DNA of 64,000 nucleotides from Siphlonurus alternatus (GCA_949825025.1 OX463779.1:39566203-39630202); one strand, 5' to 3'; positions 11,167 to 24,186 are shown, counted from the stretch's first letter. Translations and numbers: made by a program. Notes: a model not told the origin generated them from the sequence alone.

Positions 11167-14100
11167 AAAGGTCGTATATTTTTGCAAGAATTATTTTTAA
11201 ATTTTATTAAGAAGTGTAGATAAAAAAAAAATCAAATGGACCAAGAATTTATTAAAATATTGAAGGGTTAATTAAATAAAATGAATTTATTTCTTATTGT
11301 ATAACATGCCCGTCAAAATTTTTTCACTGATATTCTAAAAATAAGTAAAACCTTACATATGGTTCAGTCTGTATAGACGTAAAGTTCGTACAAATCTATG
11401 TTACTTTAACTAATGCTTGTACCTTCCGAAACTATAATCTCCCTTTTAAATTTGACGGTCTAATCTCTTTAGCCATTACGCCATTACGTGCTTGTATGGT
11501 CAAAAGTCATGGCAAACACACACATACACTTATAGCTTTAAAAATCAAAATGCAGTGTGTCAGACACACCTTTAAATAATTTGTATATAAAATTAACACA
11601 TATTTTTTAACAACCTTGTAACATTACAAATAAAATATCAGTTTAATACGTAATACATGAATACGTCAAGTTATATACACGCACTTTGCAGGAAGGACTA
11701 AGTTTGCTCTCTAAGTACTCACATGAGTGAACTAAGCACCTCAGCACACTAAGCACGCACATTTCCCCTGGGGATAGGGGGCAGGGGGGTAAACCGGAGG
11801 CGTCGAGAACATTGGATCAAGTCAATTGTAAATATTGGTCTTCCTTCTATTTTGTGAGCTCGGCTTGTTGGTCATATATCAACTGGTTTGTTTTCGATCG
11901 GAAGAATCGGACGAAAAGTATATAAGTAAATATAGTTTAGAGAAAACTGGATTTTTAATATTGAATGAACAACAATGATTTTCCAATGAAAAGCGAGCAA
12001 ATTATGAACATTTTATTAATTTACCGCTATAAATAGTTTACGTTCTTTCTCAAGAAAATATGAAATGCGACTTATGAATTGCAGCCATACATTAACATAA
12101 TATTAATGTAATTATATTATGTTAATATTAATTATAAAATTACTATATTATAATTAACTTAGAATTATAATATAGTAATTGGATAATTTTCTTATTGTAA
12201 ATAGTTAGAAAGAACGTGGAATGGATACGGACGCAACGGTTCACCCAATTTGAGAATTTTCAACCATAATGTATATTACATTCTGAGTATTTTTTGAATA
12301 CTGCAACAATATATTCTGTTTATTAGCATTAAAAAATGGTCAATAAATCAAAAAATGATCATTATATTTAATGATGACTGGATATATTACTGTGTATATT
12401 AATTAAGAGAACATCCAAAATTCAGACATTTAAAATTATAAATTCTGATCTAACACTTTGTGAATACAAACTGGTTATCATCTATTATACAATCAATGTA
12501 CGAACAAAAAGTAGCTAAGTGGCTTAATGTCATAACTCGACTATTTTCCATTCAATTTGCCGCCAGTTTGAATTTACCAGCCAGATTTGCTGCATGAACG
12601 CACCATTACTCACCACTCACGTGGTGTCTGCTGTGAAATGTTTTGATGATTGTGGTTATATTTGCAACGTACATTCTGTATGAACATATGGACCTAAAAA
12701 CCTATAGAAAATAAATAACCTGGTTTTAAAAACTACTTAATTTAGTACGTCTAACATGTCAAAAAAACTGAAGAAAATAATTGATTATTAATATTTCATT
12801 GCTTTTATAAACGGCTATTATAAATAAATTAATTTGTTTAAACCCTTCGTTGCGCAAGAAAAAAAAGCATGGATTATGTCACTGTTTCATAATAATAAGA
12901 TATGAAAACACATACAACAACATCAATAGCAATACCTACAATTTCTATAATAAGAAAAATAACAACTAAAAATAACAAAAGATAAAGGAATTTTATTATT
13001 ATAGTCCAGCAGCTCCGATTTTTTCCAAAATTTCTTTTTCTAATTTTTGCATAGGGACATTTCTATTAAAAAATTTAAAAAAAGCTTTAAAATAGTGACA
13101 AAATAATAAATATAGACGTATAATTTCACGGAGCAATGGCAGTATCAAGAACTTCACTACAATAGATCCATTTAGGCGTTTTATTTTTTATTTTTTTATA
13201 AACAAACTGACGCATTTAAGATTTGAGAACTTTAAATCAAAATTTGAATTTTCTGAATAATTTTTAACTGTCAGAATAAAAAGAGTATCGAAATAAAGAA
13301 TAATGGAAAAAATTAATACTCATGGCCTTATACTGCTGGTCACTTTGTTGTTTATTTTGCGTGTGTGTGATTTGGGCTGTTATAGTTTAAAAGGATTTTA
13401 GTGTATAAAACATAGTACAAAAGTAACATAGTGTCAAGGTAGATAATATAAATCTGTGCCCTAAAATCAACCATGTTTTTAGCTTTAGAATAAAAATACG
13501 AAATATTAAAAAATACATAAGAAAAATAAAGCGCTAGACTATGAATTAACACAGACTGATAATGTAACTCCATATTAATAGAAATACAGTGTAGTTAGAA
13601 TCAAGGTTGGCTTTATACAGGTTAAGCCACCGATTGGACCAATGTTAAAGGGCTTAGCCAATCACGTTCAAGTATTTTTGGCCACATCGTGCCGCGAAAT
13701 TTTGAATGCGCCCATCATGCAATGCTATTTTTGAAATTTATAAAGGAACGTTGGCTAGGATAATACATTAAAAATATACTCGAGTAAAATATAGTAATAT
13801 ATAAAAAAATAATAATATTTGAACAGTATGATATTGTCAATTAAAATTATAAAATATGATTTATTCTCACAGTAAAATGTATCGTAAAAAATAGTAATAC
13901 ATGAGAAATTAGTCTTTAGAAGTGGATATAATATTTATATATCAAATAAAAACAATGTCAATTCTTACTTATGACAATAAGTAACCCTGCAGCAGGGATA
14001 CTTATGCAACCCGCACAACGGAAATGTCCGAGGAGTTGCCAACATCCAGGCGGTTTTTGATCGCATAATTTTTTTAATTTTAATATTTTCTTAGCACAAA

Positions 14101-14530
14101 CAAGGTTGAGTTGATTTTCGTGTATTTATGTTTAAAACCTCTGTGCTCTGTGCATTTAACTATTGCATTCTGTATTATTATGCAGTATCAGAACCTTTTA
14201 AACTATACCAAGTAGATTAAATATAAACAATACTCTATAAGATATTGATCACATTGCTGCAATGTAAATTTTGATTTTCTTTATTCACATTGATCAATGA
14301 AAAGTAATCAGAAGTATTGTTAGATGAACATCTTAAAGAAAAAAAAAAAAGAAAAAAAAAGAGTCGAAATTTAATCTCATCCAAATTATTTGAAGTGTAT
14401 TCTTCCTTTGTAAGCTGTATCTTTATGAAATTGTATAAGATATAGTAAAGATAGACATAAAAAAATTGTCACTGCTCAATAGCGACTACATAAAACTTGT
14501 TATAGTAATGTATGTGGTGCATTGTTTGTT
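11167..14530. other. AT-rich sequence, no gene seen
   Basis: A short AT palindrome is at 12095-12180 (built on AATTATATTATGTTAATATT). Otherwise nothing is recognised. Confidence 0.5.
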
Positions 14531-14898
14531 ATTACATAAATGTATGTAGTGTTTGTTCCAGCTTGTTGCTTGCTTCTTTATCTCGGAGACACCACTGACG
14601 GGTCGTAATGTTGTTTGCAAAGCTTTGAGTATGTCTGTTCCAAGGAGATTGGAATCCGCATGTCTACCAAATGAGCTTGGGTCAGCAATTGTATACCGCC
14701 ATGGTGATACAAAGAACTGCTAGCTCTAACCATACCATCTTATTAATATGGCTTCCCACCCAATTGACGTCATAAAAATAGTGGCGAACCTAGTGGTGAC
14801 GGAACGAAGCCCCCTCGTATATCATTAATATTGTAAATCCATGTAAATAATCTGAGAGCAACCACAGTACATATAAGTGCACAGATTCGACATCACCA

Positions 14899-14950
14899 TG
14901 AGTGTTTGCGGCATGCATTCAGACAAGTATAAAAAAACATTTCAACTTCG
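14899..14950 (+). CDS. candidate initial coding exon (weak)
   Basis: An ATG at 14899 in good context (CACC before it) opens MSVCGMHSDKYKKTFQL, and after 17 codons the sequence reads CTTC then GTAAGTGT, a near-perfect splice donor at 14951. About 130 bp upstream is a TGACGTCA-like site (TTGACGTCATAAAA). If the donor is ignored the frame continues to 15083. No family is recognised and no matching downstream exon was found. Confidence 0.2.
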
Positions 14951-15390
14951 TAAGTGTAATCTTTCGTATAAATTTTACTACTTTTGTGATTCTCCCAATG
15001 GTATAGACAAGGTATTGCTTGAGCCTCGATACAAACAGATAAAAGTTTCTGTGCACAAAGTCATCTATTGTTTCTTTATGTAGTGTCTAATTTTATACCA
15101 CGACTTTGTATCTCCTTTCATAATACTTCCATGGCTTAGTCATATATACTAGACTTATCATCAGAATGGTCAGTCTGCTTTCCACTCACTTGCATCCTCA
15201 CAATATAACTCTGTCTGTGTGGACTTCCAACCTACCTGCATGGATGTTTAACGTTGAATTTACTTGAAAGGAATTACTAGCATGCTTTCTGAGTATTATA
15301 AATATGGACTCTATATATACATTGTGGCAAATAATAGACATTGTATATCAGCCTTTTGTTCCATTCGAGAGGTATTTGATACTTCAGCAT

Positions 15391-15449
15391 TTTTAATCAT
15401 CCTGACTAAGGTTTCCATGGTTTCCTCATTTTCACCTAAAGAATGCTGA
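15391..15449 (+). repeat. SINE core-domain relic
   Basis: ATCATCCTGACTAAGGTTTC, then CATGGTTTCCTCATTTTC and AGAATGCTG, the same domain as at 7606 and 8021. No recognisable tRNA or 5S head lies directly upstream. Confidence 0.5.
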
Positions 15450-15500
15450 TTACTTAATATAGGCTATAACTAACAATAAGTAATAACTTACATAATCGTA

Positions 15501-15504
<4 letters not shown>

Positions 15505-15539
<35 letters not shown>
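15505..15539. repeat. (AT)n microsatellite
   Basis: 35 bp of pure AT. Confidence 0.95.
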
Positions 15540-15542
<3 letters not shown>

Positions 15543-15968
15543 GAGTTTACTGAGGATAAGCTGGAGTCATTTTTGTACCAAGACGTAAAGAAAAAAATGT
15601 TCATATTTCTCTGAAGTCTTGAGTATTCATTTTTTTATCAGTTTATCACTTTTACGAATTTAATTTTCTGTATGCCCATTTTGTTTGTGTAAAGGTAAAG
15701 ACATTTTCTTTTAGCGCCTCTGTACCTAACTTAATTGAAAATTAAATTTTATTTGTAACCTTATAAACTCCAGCACAATCAGGAATTTTCATATTGTAAT
15801 TATGTATAAAAGGTTTTCTAAATAACATTAGTTAATATTGCTAAGGCCTCGATCGTGAAGTTGAACACTGCGACACGGATCCTTCGATCCTTGCGACGGA
15901 TGCGACGACACGACTTTTCTATGCCCCCGCAAGTGTCGTCACAAAGAAAAATTATAAATTATAACCAG

Positions 15969-16095
<127 letters not shown>

Positions 16096-16570
16096 GAACC
16101 ACAAAATACATCTCGAGACAGTTCAGACAATGAGTCGTTGCGCAGGACAATATAGGTCTAGGAAATGCATAAGTACGTATTACAAAACATGCAGGCTGCA
16201 AAAAACACATCCACTCGTAGACCCCAAAATTCCTAAATTAATATTGCATGAGGATATTCCCCGAAAACTAAGAGCTGTGATTGCTGATTATGTTCAGTTT
16301 ATTTATTTAAAAATTTCAAATCTATTGTATTTTACAAGTAAACTTACAATTAAATCCATTAGACCTGCCTGTAAACAAACAGAGATGCAAGGCAGGTATC
16401 GATAAAGTAGCCAATGTAGTAAAGGTGACGACGAAACGAAGAGCTTTAAATGTTGTTACCTACGTTTTATTACAGATCCATTCATGTAAAATTTTCAAAC
16501 AATGACGTTTCTAAAACCTCAAGATATTGCATTATTATATAATGCTTTTGACTCTACAATTTTTATGCAA

Positions 16571-16899
16571 TGGACAACATACATGAAAATTTTTTATTGC
16601 AGAAATGAATAGAGAGTACCAAATTATGCTACTCTGAATTTTTCAGAATTTTTTGAAGCCCAGAATTATTTTTAAATAATTATTAAAAGTGAGGCCCCGC
16701 TTCCTGGAGGCGTCAATAGGCGTCTCGATCCTATCCTTTTTATTAAGAATTCAGGGGTGCCAACCTAACTTACAAAACTTTCAATAATTATTTAAAAATA
16801 ATTCCGGGTCTCAAAAAAAATCTGAAAAAATTCAGAGTAGCATAATTTGATACCCTTTCTTCATTTCTGCAATAAAAAAATTTTCTTGCAGGTTGTCCA
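16571..16899. mobile_element. palindromic MITE, core family D, alternative ends
   Basis: The core matches the other family D copies (TTATTGCAGAAATGAATAGA, ATGCTACTCTGAATTTTT, then an arm ending in a 3' TTTTTAAATAATTATT), but the ends are TGGACAACATACATGAAAA and the inverse GGTTGTCCA. The centre contains GGAGGCGTCAATAGGCGTCT and a TATCCTTTTTATTAAG string shared in inverted order with the copy at 19363. Confidence 0.8.
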
Positions 16900-17733
16900 T
16901 TGTGAATTTTTTACATCAAAATGCATGAGTACGTAAAAAAACTAACATTTGCAAGGAGGTGTATGTTTTTAAAGATTTTACATAACTGTTAACTTCACTT
17001 AAGTCTTAAATAAATTTACTGACAATATATTGTTACTGTAATGTAAAGTTTGTTGACTGACGACGTTAATAATACTATTTATTATTATTATTATATTATT
17101 TATTATTCTATGCCTTATATATTTGCTAAGATTTTTTTTTTTTTTTTTTGCAATTCGGAGTCAATATAAATATAATAAAAAAGAACATAATACGTATTAA
17201 TAAATCTAAAACTCGATTAAACAAAGTATGATACATAACGATCGACTATGCTATATAAACACGAACACTTAATAAGCTTTTAGATATAATAATATACATT
17301 ATATATACAATAATGTTTAATAAGCAATATAAAATTAATACTTTGCTTACTTTTCATTAAATTATTATGATCAATAAAATCAAGAAACACATATACGTAT
17401 ATAATTACTCAAGAATTATGTTTTAACATCGCGCGTAAAATCTTAAATATATTTACAACACGCAGTTTAGTCTTGTAAAGAAGTTACACACACACAAACG
17501 TTAAGGCTCTTATAAGTTCCATATTGTTTAAGTAATAATAATAATATGGCTTCTATCTTACTCACTAAATATAATCTTAAGCTTTGAGCGATAGAGTAAT
17601 ATAACGTCGTATTAATACACAATCAAGAACCTCTCAAGATCAAAGGCGTTATACCATATTGAATTATAGTCAAAACTTTTCCACACTAAAATAGATCGTT
17701 CAATATATTGTAAAAGTAGTGGCGTAATCAGTG

Positions 17734-17857
<124 letters not shown>

Positions 17858-18589
17858 GAGAAAGGGAAAGATTGCTGCTGCAAATGTAGGTACAATGAGA
17901 AATTTATAGCTTATCACTCGTCTTCAGTCAACGTTAAAGTAATTGGAAGCTTAATATTAGTATTATATATAATAATAATAAGCCCTAATATTAATCACCA
18001 TGCATCAAGTACATTATAACACCATACATATTTTTTATTTGATTTACTTCCTCGTGTTCAAACATGTGAAATCTGTCTGTGACGAATTATATACTGAAAA
18101 AGTTAAAAACACGAAGAACATCTTTTTAAATAAATGAGACTGGCAACGCAATGTATATAAACGGATCAGTTACCCATAGTACCCATACCTGATGTAATTC
18201 TTATTAGCTGCATGTGCATGTATTTATTTTGATCAAATATTTATTAGTAAAAACTTTTTTTTTTCCAGCTTTGCTGTGTAGCAAATTTAATAATAATAAA
18301 TTCTGATGAAGCTGAAGTGTATCGTTTATTATATGGTATATGAAATTATTTACTAAATAAATCATAAATTAAAAAAAATTAATATTTTTTAATTTTCATA
18401 TTTTTAAAATACAAACAGCAATAATATTTTCCCGGAGATGTTATTATACATTATACTTCCCACTCACCAGCTTCAATGCATTTCATTTCTTTGTCTTAAA
18501 AGAACAGATCTCGATTATTAAATGGCAAACAAGTGCAGTGAATGCAAGAATTGTATACTGGAGGATGGTCTAACTTTCAAACCAGCCAT

Positions 18590-18960
18590 TTTTACAGCTA
18601 ATGCGATGCCATGTTGAATCCGTGGTACGTCATGACGCCATGACTAGCCTATCATAGGTGTCGCTTTAGCCGCTAGCGCTACGCTGAAACATCACCAAGC
18701 CGCCATCTGCTCGAGCGCGTAGCTCATTTGACGAACTTTCCCGAAGGTCGAAAAAAATTGTCGAGTATCGAGGTTCCTGAATTCGACGTCCTGGGCTATC
18801 CTCCCAGTATATAATCGTTGCAGTGAATGAGCGAGGAGAGGTCACATTTCCCCCGTATAGAAGAGTTCTCGCGTCCCGCCAGAATCAATCACAAGTAGCT
18901 AAATCTCCGGCTGGCGTTTTTTTCAATCTCTGCTCGTCCGTGATCATTTATCTGTACTAT
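18590..18960. other. CpG-rich island, non-coding
   Basis: Noticeably richer in GC and CpG than its flanks, with no open frame. Contains GTACGTCATGACGCCATGAC, GCCGCTAGCGCTACGC and a TATATAA at 18809 without a well-placed initiator. A regulatory role is possible but unproven. Confidence 0.4.
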
Positions 18961-19362
18961 AGTCTAGTCTCACTCACACCACCCAGCTGAAATATGAGCT
19001 TCAATAGAAAATCATGCGCATTGTAAACCGAGCACGTCCTCATATAATTCATCTTTCAAAATAAGATATCGAACTATCAATACTTTTTTTAGTATTATGA
19101 ATAATGATACACAATTATTTTATTTATGAACAGAAAAAATATAATATATACAATTGATTTGTTACGTTAAAATTGCTTTGTCTGAATTTTTGATGTAACA
19201 TAATACTCTATATATTATAATAGTGCGTGCAGTTCGAAATATTTTCCACTGCTAAATAACCGTACAAAATAAAAATGATAATAAAAAATAACATTGTCCA
19301 AATCTCGATAAAACAAGATATATTTTTCTTTTGCCTCGGTTCATTCATCAATTTGATGACAG

Positions 19363-19691
19363 TGGACAACATACATGAAAAAATTTTATTGCAGAAATGA
19401 ATAGAGGGTACCAAATTATGCTACTCTGAATTTTTTTCAGATTTTTTTGAGACCCGGAACTATTTTTAAATAATTATTGAAAGTCCTGTGATTTCAGTTG
19501 GCACCCCTGATGCCTTAATAAAAAGGATAGAGACTGAACGCCTATTGACGCCTCCAGGGGGCGTGGTCGCACATTTAATAATTATTTAAAAATAGTTCTG
19601 GGTCTCAAAAAAATCTGAAAAAATTCAGAGTAGCATAATTTGGTACCCTCTATTCATTTCTGCAATATTTTTTTTTCATGTATGTTGTCCA
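19363..19691. mobile_element. palindromic MITE, core family D, alternative ends
   Basis: Ends TGGACAACATACATGAAAA and a near-perfect inverse (TTTTCATGTATGTTGTCCA). The core arms are shared with the other copies. The central part is inverted relative to the copy at 16571, with AACGCCTATTGACGCCTCC on this strand. Short open frames running out of either end begin with the same MVPSIHFCN peptide, because they read the two mirror arms. Confidence 0.82.
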
Positions 19692-19756
19692 TTTTCCTTT
19701 CTGTATTTTCAGGACTGCTGCAGGTATTATTTCTCCTGGCTAATTTTGCTTATATA

Positions 19757-19815
19757 GAACTGCAGCTCCAAGAGACAAAGAGAATGATGCAGATGTACAA
19801 TTTTGGGAGAAGGAA
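19757..19815 (+). repeat. fragment of the 37939 MITE family
   Basis: GAACTGCAGCTCCAAGAGAC, then AGATGTACAATTTTGGGAGA, matches the central part of the copies at 37939 and 41585. It gives the unoccupied sequence corresponding to the insertion site of the 4-kb element. Confidence 0.55.
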
Positions 19816-20171
19816 AGAGAACTATTCATCATATCTATAACCTATATATATTAGCTACTCCCCCCTCCCCCCAAAAATGAAATGAGTATATACAGGGACA
19901 ATATATTATTTATACAAGGTAAGAATTTATTTATTTAAAATTTTCAATCCGATTTTCTCAATGAGCTTACGTTAGACATTTATAATGTACGACTGTTTTT
20001 AAGCCGGACATAAAACGTCAGCAGACTCGAGAGGTCTGAGATTTCTCTCGCTCGCCTCGGCCAACAAACCCTTGAACGCAACGGCTAATGGAATCTCATG
20101 TTTTGGAATCTAGAATTTTAGCCTTGAATGATTTCTTAAGTCTTCCATTTTAAGTTGATTTCACTTCCTAA

Positions 20172-20325
20172 AGCCGGTATTATACGATACAATTTTTCTG
20201 ATTATTGTATACAATTTTTCCTTGCAAGAAAATTTCCTTTCCATACAAACAAATGGAGATTAAGTTTTCTTGTAAGAAAAAATTGTATACAATAATCAGA
20301 AACATTGTATCATGTAATACCGGCT
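20172..20325. mobile_element. inverted-repeat MITE with TAA target duplication
   Basis: AGCCGGTATTATACGATACA is mirrored by TGTATCATGTAATACCGGCT. The arms continue through TCTGATTATTGTATACAATT. Flanked by TAA on both sides (20169-20171, 20326-20328), consistent with a Harbinger-type T-N-A duplication. 154 bp, non-coding. Confidence 0.8.
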
Positions 20326-21606
20326 TAAGACTGCGTGACAACTAGATGTCCTGAGGTGTGTATCTGTTGTTATTAATATATATTTAAATAATAACTAAAT
20401 TGAGTGCGATTCAAGGAAAAAGACAACCAGGTTTCTCTGATTATTTTTCTTCGTGAATCACGCTAATTATAGTTATATATTTTGTAAAGAATGTAATCTA
20501 AACTCTCGTATTTGCCAAGCTATTTAATATCCTAAGAGTACATTTAATGTATAATTAATACAAACTATAAAATATAGGTTAAAATAAATTAAACAACAAA
20601 TTTTATGGAGACACATTCTTAATTTTTATTTTTATTTTAACATAAAACTTAAAACAACATTCAAACATTTTTGTCATACTTATATAAATTTGAGCTTTAT
20701 TGATTTCTTTATTAATAACATTTAATATTTTTGCTTTGTTTACAAAGAGTGTATTTGATAAAAGGGGAGGAAAATGTGCCAATAGATTATGAGACAAGTT
20801 GTAATCTTTAACTGCATTCCTGGTTTCAAATTACATTTTCTATATGAAATATTCTTTGTACCGAAACGAATTTAATAAATGCATCTTGCCTAAGAGAGCT
20901 GGCAACAATGCTCAATACGGTGTTATCAGTCATCATGATTGACAATACAAAACATTGTTGCTGATGGCAAGTTTTTCAATTTTCCACAAGTACTGCAGTA
21001 CAGTCTTTCAAGTGGCAGTTTCTTTCTAAAAATTTCCCGAAATGATGCAGTTTCTACTCTTTTCCGTTTCCGATTGTGGACTATATCATTGCAAATTAAA
21101 GTGGAAACTACTACGTAATTTACGTCGTTCCCGGTAATATTTCAGACGTCATGAAAGACTGTAGACATTTATTTTACTTTAATGTGGTTTCGGTACACCA
21201 GCTGCAGAAGTACATATACCTCCGTGACCTGTTGGCACATGTTCCTCTCTTCCGTTCTACTTCTATAACAGTTTCACAAGTTTCATTCACCCATCAGATT
21301 GTACATTGTTAAAGTATACTGCTGTAAAATTGTCCTTCTGTATCATATACGTTATAAAAACTGAAACACTAATAAAAAAACAAAACAGAAATTGTAAGTA
21401 TATAATATTAAATTAAGATGATAAAAATATCTATACTATGGGATCATAAAAACTGTGTATTTATTCATTTCATAGTATTTTGTTTTATTTTTTAACATAT
21501 ATTAAAAATTAAAATCCCATAATTTATAAAGAATTGTTGGCACATTTCCAAAACAGCATCGTCCACACTCATGCTGCATCTTATGAGATCGTTTGGCCAC
21601 AGTATC

Positions 21607-22119
21607 GACTAAGAGATTACGTTCTCTCCCCCCTTATATAGGCTTCTCCACGGTGTGTAGGGAATATCAACCAGCAGCAGCAAGCAATCTGCTCCTGGGA
21701 GAACCCTGCTGGTGCCTCGTCGTCTTGTCGTCGCCCCGGAAGAAATCTCAATATCTGCTGTACGCAAGTCTCTTACTTTGAGCACCCACTGAGCTACCAC
21801 GTGCAGGCTACCGTAACGTGGAGGAGGTCGCAAGCACCAATGACGTCATCACCACCAGGCCAGGGGCTGAGGATGCACTCACTGTAACAAAAACGTGTCG
21901 GTTATATATTTTCACGTGAAACAAATTCATATATTGTGACGTCACAGTGACATTAGTGACGTCATCAGTACCAAGCCAAGGACTGAGGATGCACTCACTG
22001 TAACAAAAACCTGTCGGACAGATATTTTCACGTGAAATAATTCCATATTATGACGTCATAATGCGCCCCAGAGACGTGATGAGCACCATGTGACGTCACA
22101 AGGAACACCAGTGACGTCA
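21607..22119 (-). promoter_or_regulatory. leftward TATA/initiator core promoter with clustered CRE and E-box sites
   Basis: On the minus strand a TATATAAG box (21640-21633) is followed 30 bp later by an initiator-like TTAGTC, with the A at 21610. Upstream there are six exact TGACGTCA palindromes (CRE/ATF-type) at 21841, 21937, 21957, 22051, 22091 and 22112, and three CACGTG E-boxes at about 21799, 21913 and 22029; two of the E-boxes sit in the longer palindrome TTCACGTGAA. The block contains a direct duplication with a 116-bp period (starting at 21841 and 21957) and a partial third unit at 22112. It could be a cellular promoter, or the U3/promoter part of a solo LTR: the sequence on the minus strand runs from TGTTCAGACG at about 22195 to GTGCCAACA at about 21537. 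No target-site duplication was found. Confidence 0.5.
21841..22119. repeat. tandem ~116-bp units carrying CRE and E-box palindromes
   Basis: Unit 1 starts at 21841 with TGACGTCATCA and unit 2 at 21957 with the same string. Both continue through GAGGATGCACTCACTGTAAC and TTCACGTGAA to an AT-rich end before the next TGACGTCA. A third, truncated start (TGACGTCATCAACAC) lies at 22112. Units 1 and 2 differ at scattered bases, so the duplication is not recent. Duplicated enhancer blocks like this are common in LTR U3 regions. Confidence 0.75.
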
Positions 22120-22199
22120 TCAACACTAGACCAAGGAGATTGGGGAGAAGGGAGGTCTATCACTACTAATAGACGTGTCTCTCTCGACACGTCTGAACA

Positions 22200-23843
22200 A
22201 AACAAATATTTATTGTTTCTTATTTAGTTGAAGTGAAGGACGATTTCTGTTGACTGAAGAAGTGAGGATTTTGTGGTGTAATTAATGTCTTGGCCATTTT
22301 CATTATATCGCAGTAAATTGTGCTGTCAATTTCAGAGCATAATGAACGTAATTAACTATAATTAATATAGGTGGCGTACAAACGTTGGTAACTTTTACAC
22401 GGAAAAAATCGTCATCAATAATCAAAACATTACAGAGTGACAAACACTCCATATTTTGAATGAATTCCTTTCTGTGTCACAGCTTAGCCCAGAATCTTCT
22501 GATATTTGATGATTGAAAATTTCAAATCACGCAAGTTCTTAATTATGCTCTTTAGCAACCTTATACCTGAATAGCTTAATGTCAGTTTTTGATCATCAAA
22601 TTCTCATACATTTTTTACTCATGGGCCGATATATGTTATGTATTCATCGTGACTACTGTTTGTTTACAAATTTGAAATCAATAATATAAATTAAGGTAAT
22701 GAAGTATAATCCTTCATGCTTTATGTAACTTGTAAATAAACGTAAGAGTATATTTGCAGTTAGAACAAAAAAAAATGTAATTTAACTGAGAATGATAAAA
22801 TGATAAAAAAATTAAACTTTTTTTTTTCAGTGTACTTCTTACTTTTTAACTATATATAGTTCACTAGGGTATAATATATGTTTCTAGCGTTAAGCAAGAA
22901 AGATGAGCTGACGGTATTAGTTACTGACTTCACTTGTGAGAGATGGAGTAGTTTGAGGTATACGTTGGAGATTGATTAGCAGAATCTATTTGAGGCAGCA
23001 CAAGAACTCGGCCTTTACGATCACTCGTCGACAATCCGCGAACATGTGACAACTTGTCACACACAAATCTAACCCTTTCAGTGCAGTCTTATCAGCCATC
23101 ATTGCTCTTTTGTTACTGATAAAAAAAAGAGGCAAACTACAAAATGCACCCCTTGGGAGTTAAAAAAAAAAGCATCAATCAAACTGTCTCTTGAATTTTA
23201 GAATTAAATTACGTTGTTGGGAGTTCATGAAGAGAGAGAATATATTTCACATCCTCAATGTAAAATACAGTAGTATATAAATATATATACTTTTTCTTAA
23301 AAATTTTGTTCCACAAACGAGTGAAATATTCACAAGTACGTGGCAAGTGGAGAGAAATGGGACGGAACCAACAAGGCTACACAGCAGCGGGCAATTTCGT
23401 GGCGGAAAGAGAAGTGCATCAATTTTGTTCCTTCTCTTCACTGCTATCGAGCGTTGTGTTGGCATCATTCGCACAGCAGTGCTGTATAGGAATTGGCCCT
23501 GATGTTATTTCCACTGAACCCATTACTGTTACACTTGACATTGATTTTCATGCAATCTAAATCCCAGAATTTTTCTGACGTTAATTTAATTATGTATTGA
23601 AACATTGTCAATCACAAGTTAGTGCTGAGTATTATCTACAGAGTTGTTACAACTCAGGAAAATTATTCTTTTTTGTAATTCCTGCCGATCCAATCAGCAG
23701 AACTGATATGCAAATTAAAGTAAAATTATGATTGTGAATCATAAAAATTTATAACATTTAATGTTAATTTTTGTCCAGTCTTTCATTAAACATTGCATCA
23801 TGTTAAATGTAAATTATCACTGATAGTGTAACTGAAAATAACT
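22200..23843. other. AT-rich sequence with small open frames, no gene recognised
   Basis: The plus-strand frame 23306-23560 (84 codons) has moderate composition and ends VISTEPITVTLDIDFHAI, but no family or splice evidence supports it. Confidence 0.45.
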
Positions 23844-24186
23844 TTGAATTTTATTTCACTTTTCGAACTTTTACCTTTGCCGGTGTTCGATGTAATCCTT
23901 CTGTGTGTAGTATGTTGCGATGATCACTTACAAGTTAGTGTTCGTGCACGTCACTAACACTTGCATTGCATGTACTACACATATCACTACGTTTCGAGAG
24001 TCAACCGCTCTCTTCCTCAGGTGATCTGAGGAAGAGAGCGGTTGACTCTCGAAATGTAGTGATATGTGTAGTACATGCAAGTGTTAGTGACCATCGCACT
24101 AAGTGACCATCGCAACATACTACACACAGAAGGATTACATCGAACACCGGCAAAGGTAAAAGTCCAAAAAGTGAAATAAAATTCAA
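23844..24186. mobile_element. near-perfect 340-bp hairpin element
   Basis: The left end TTGAATTTTATTTCACTTTT is mirrored at the right end (AAAGTGAAATAAAATTCAA). The centre is GTGAT flanked by perfect arms CGAGAGTCAACCGCTCTC and TTCCTCAG with their complements. The arms remain paired for about 160 bp, except for an extra insertion on the left containing GTGTTCGTGCACGTC. Each strand contains a CTGAGGA...GAAA string (see findings). A degenerate relative lies at 58385-58605. Confidence 0.85.

Noticed and set aside
13130..13160. Possible U4-like GCAATGGCAGTATC
   Set aside because: Only about 14 bases resemble the snRNA start; no conserved downstream stem or Sm site.
21782..21800. tRNA A-box-like GTAGCTCAGTGGG on the minus strand
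   Set aside because: No B box at the expected spacing and no cloverleaf; a degenerate tRNA-SINE head remains possible but unsupported.
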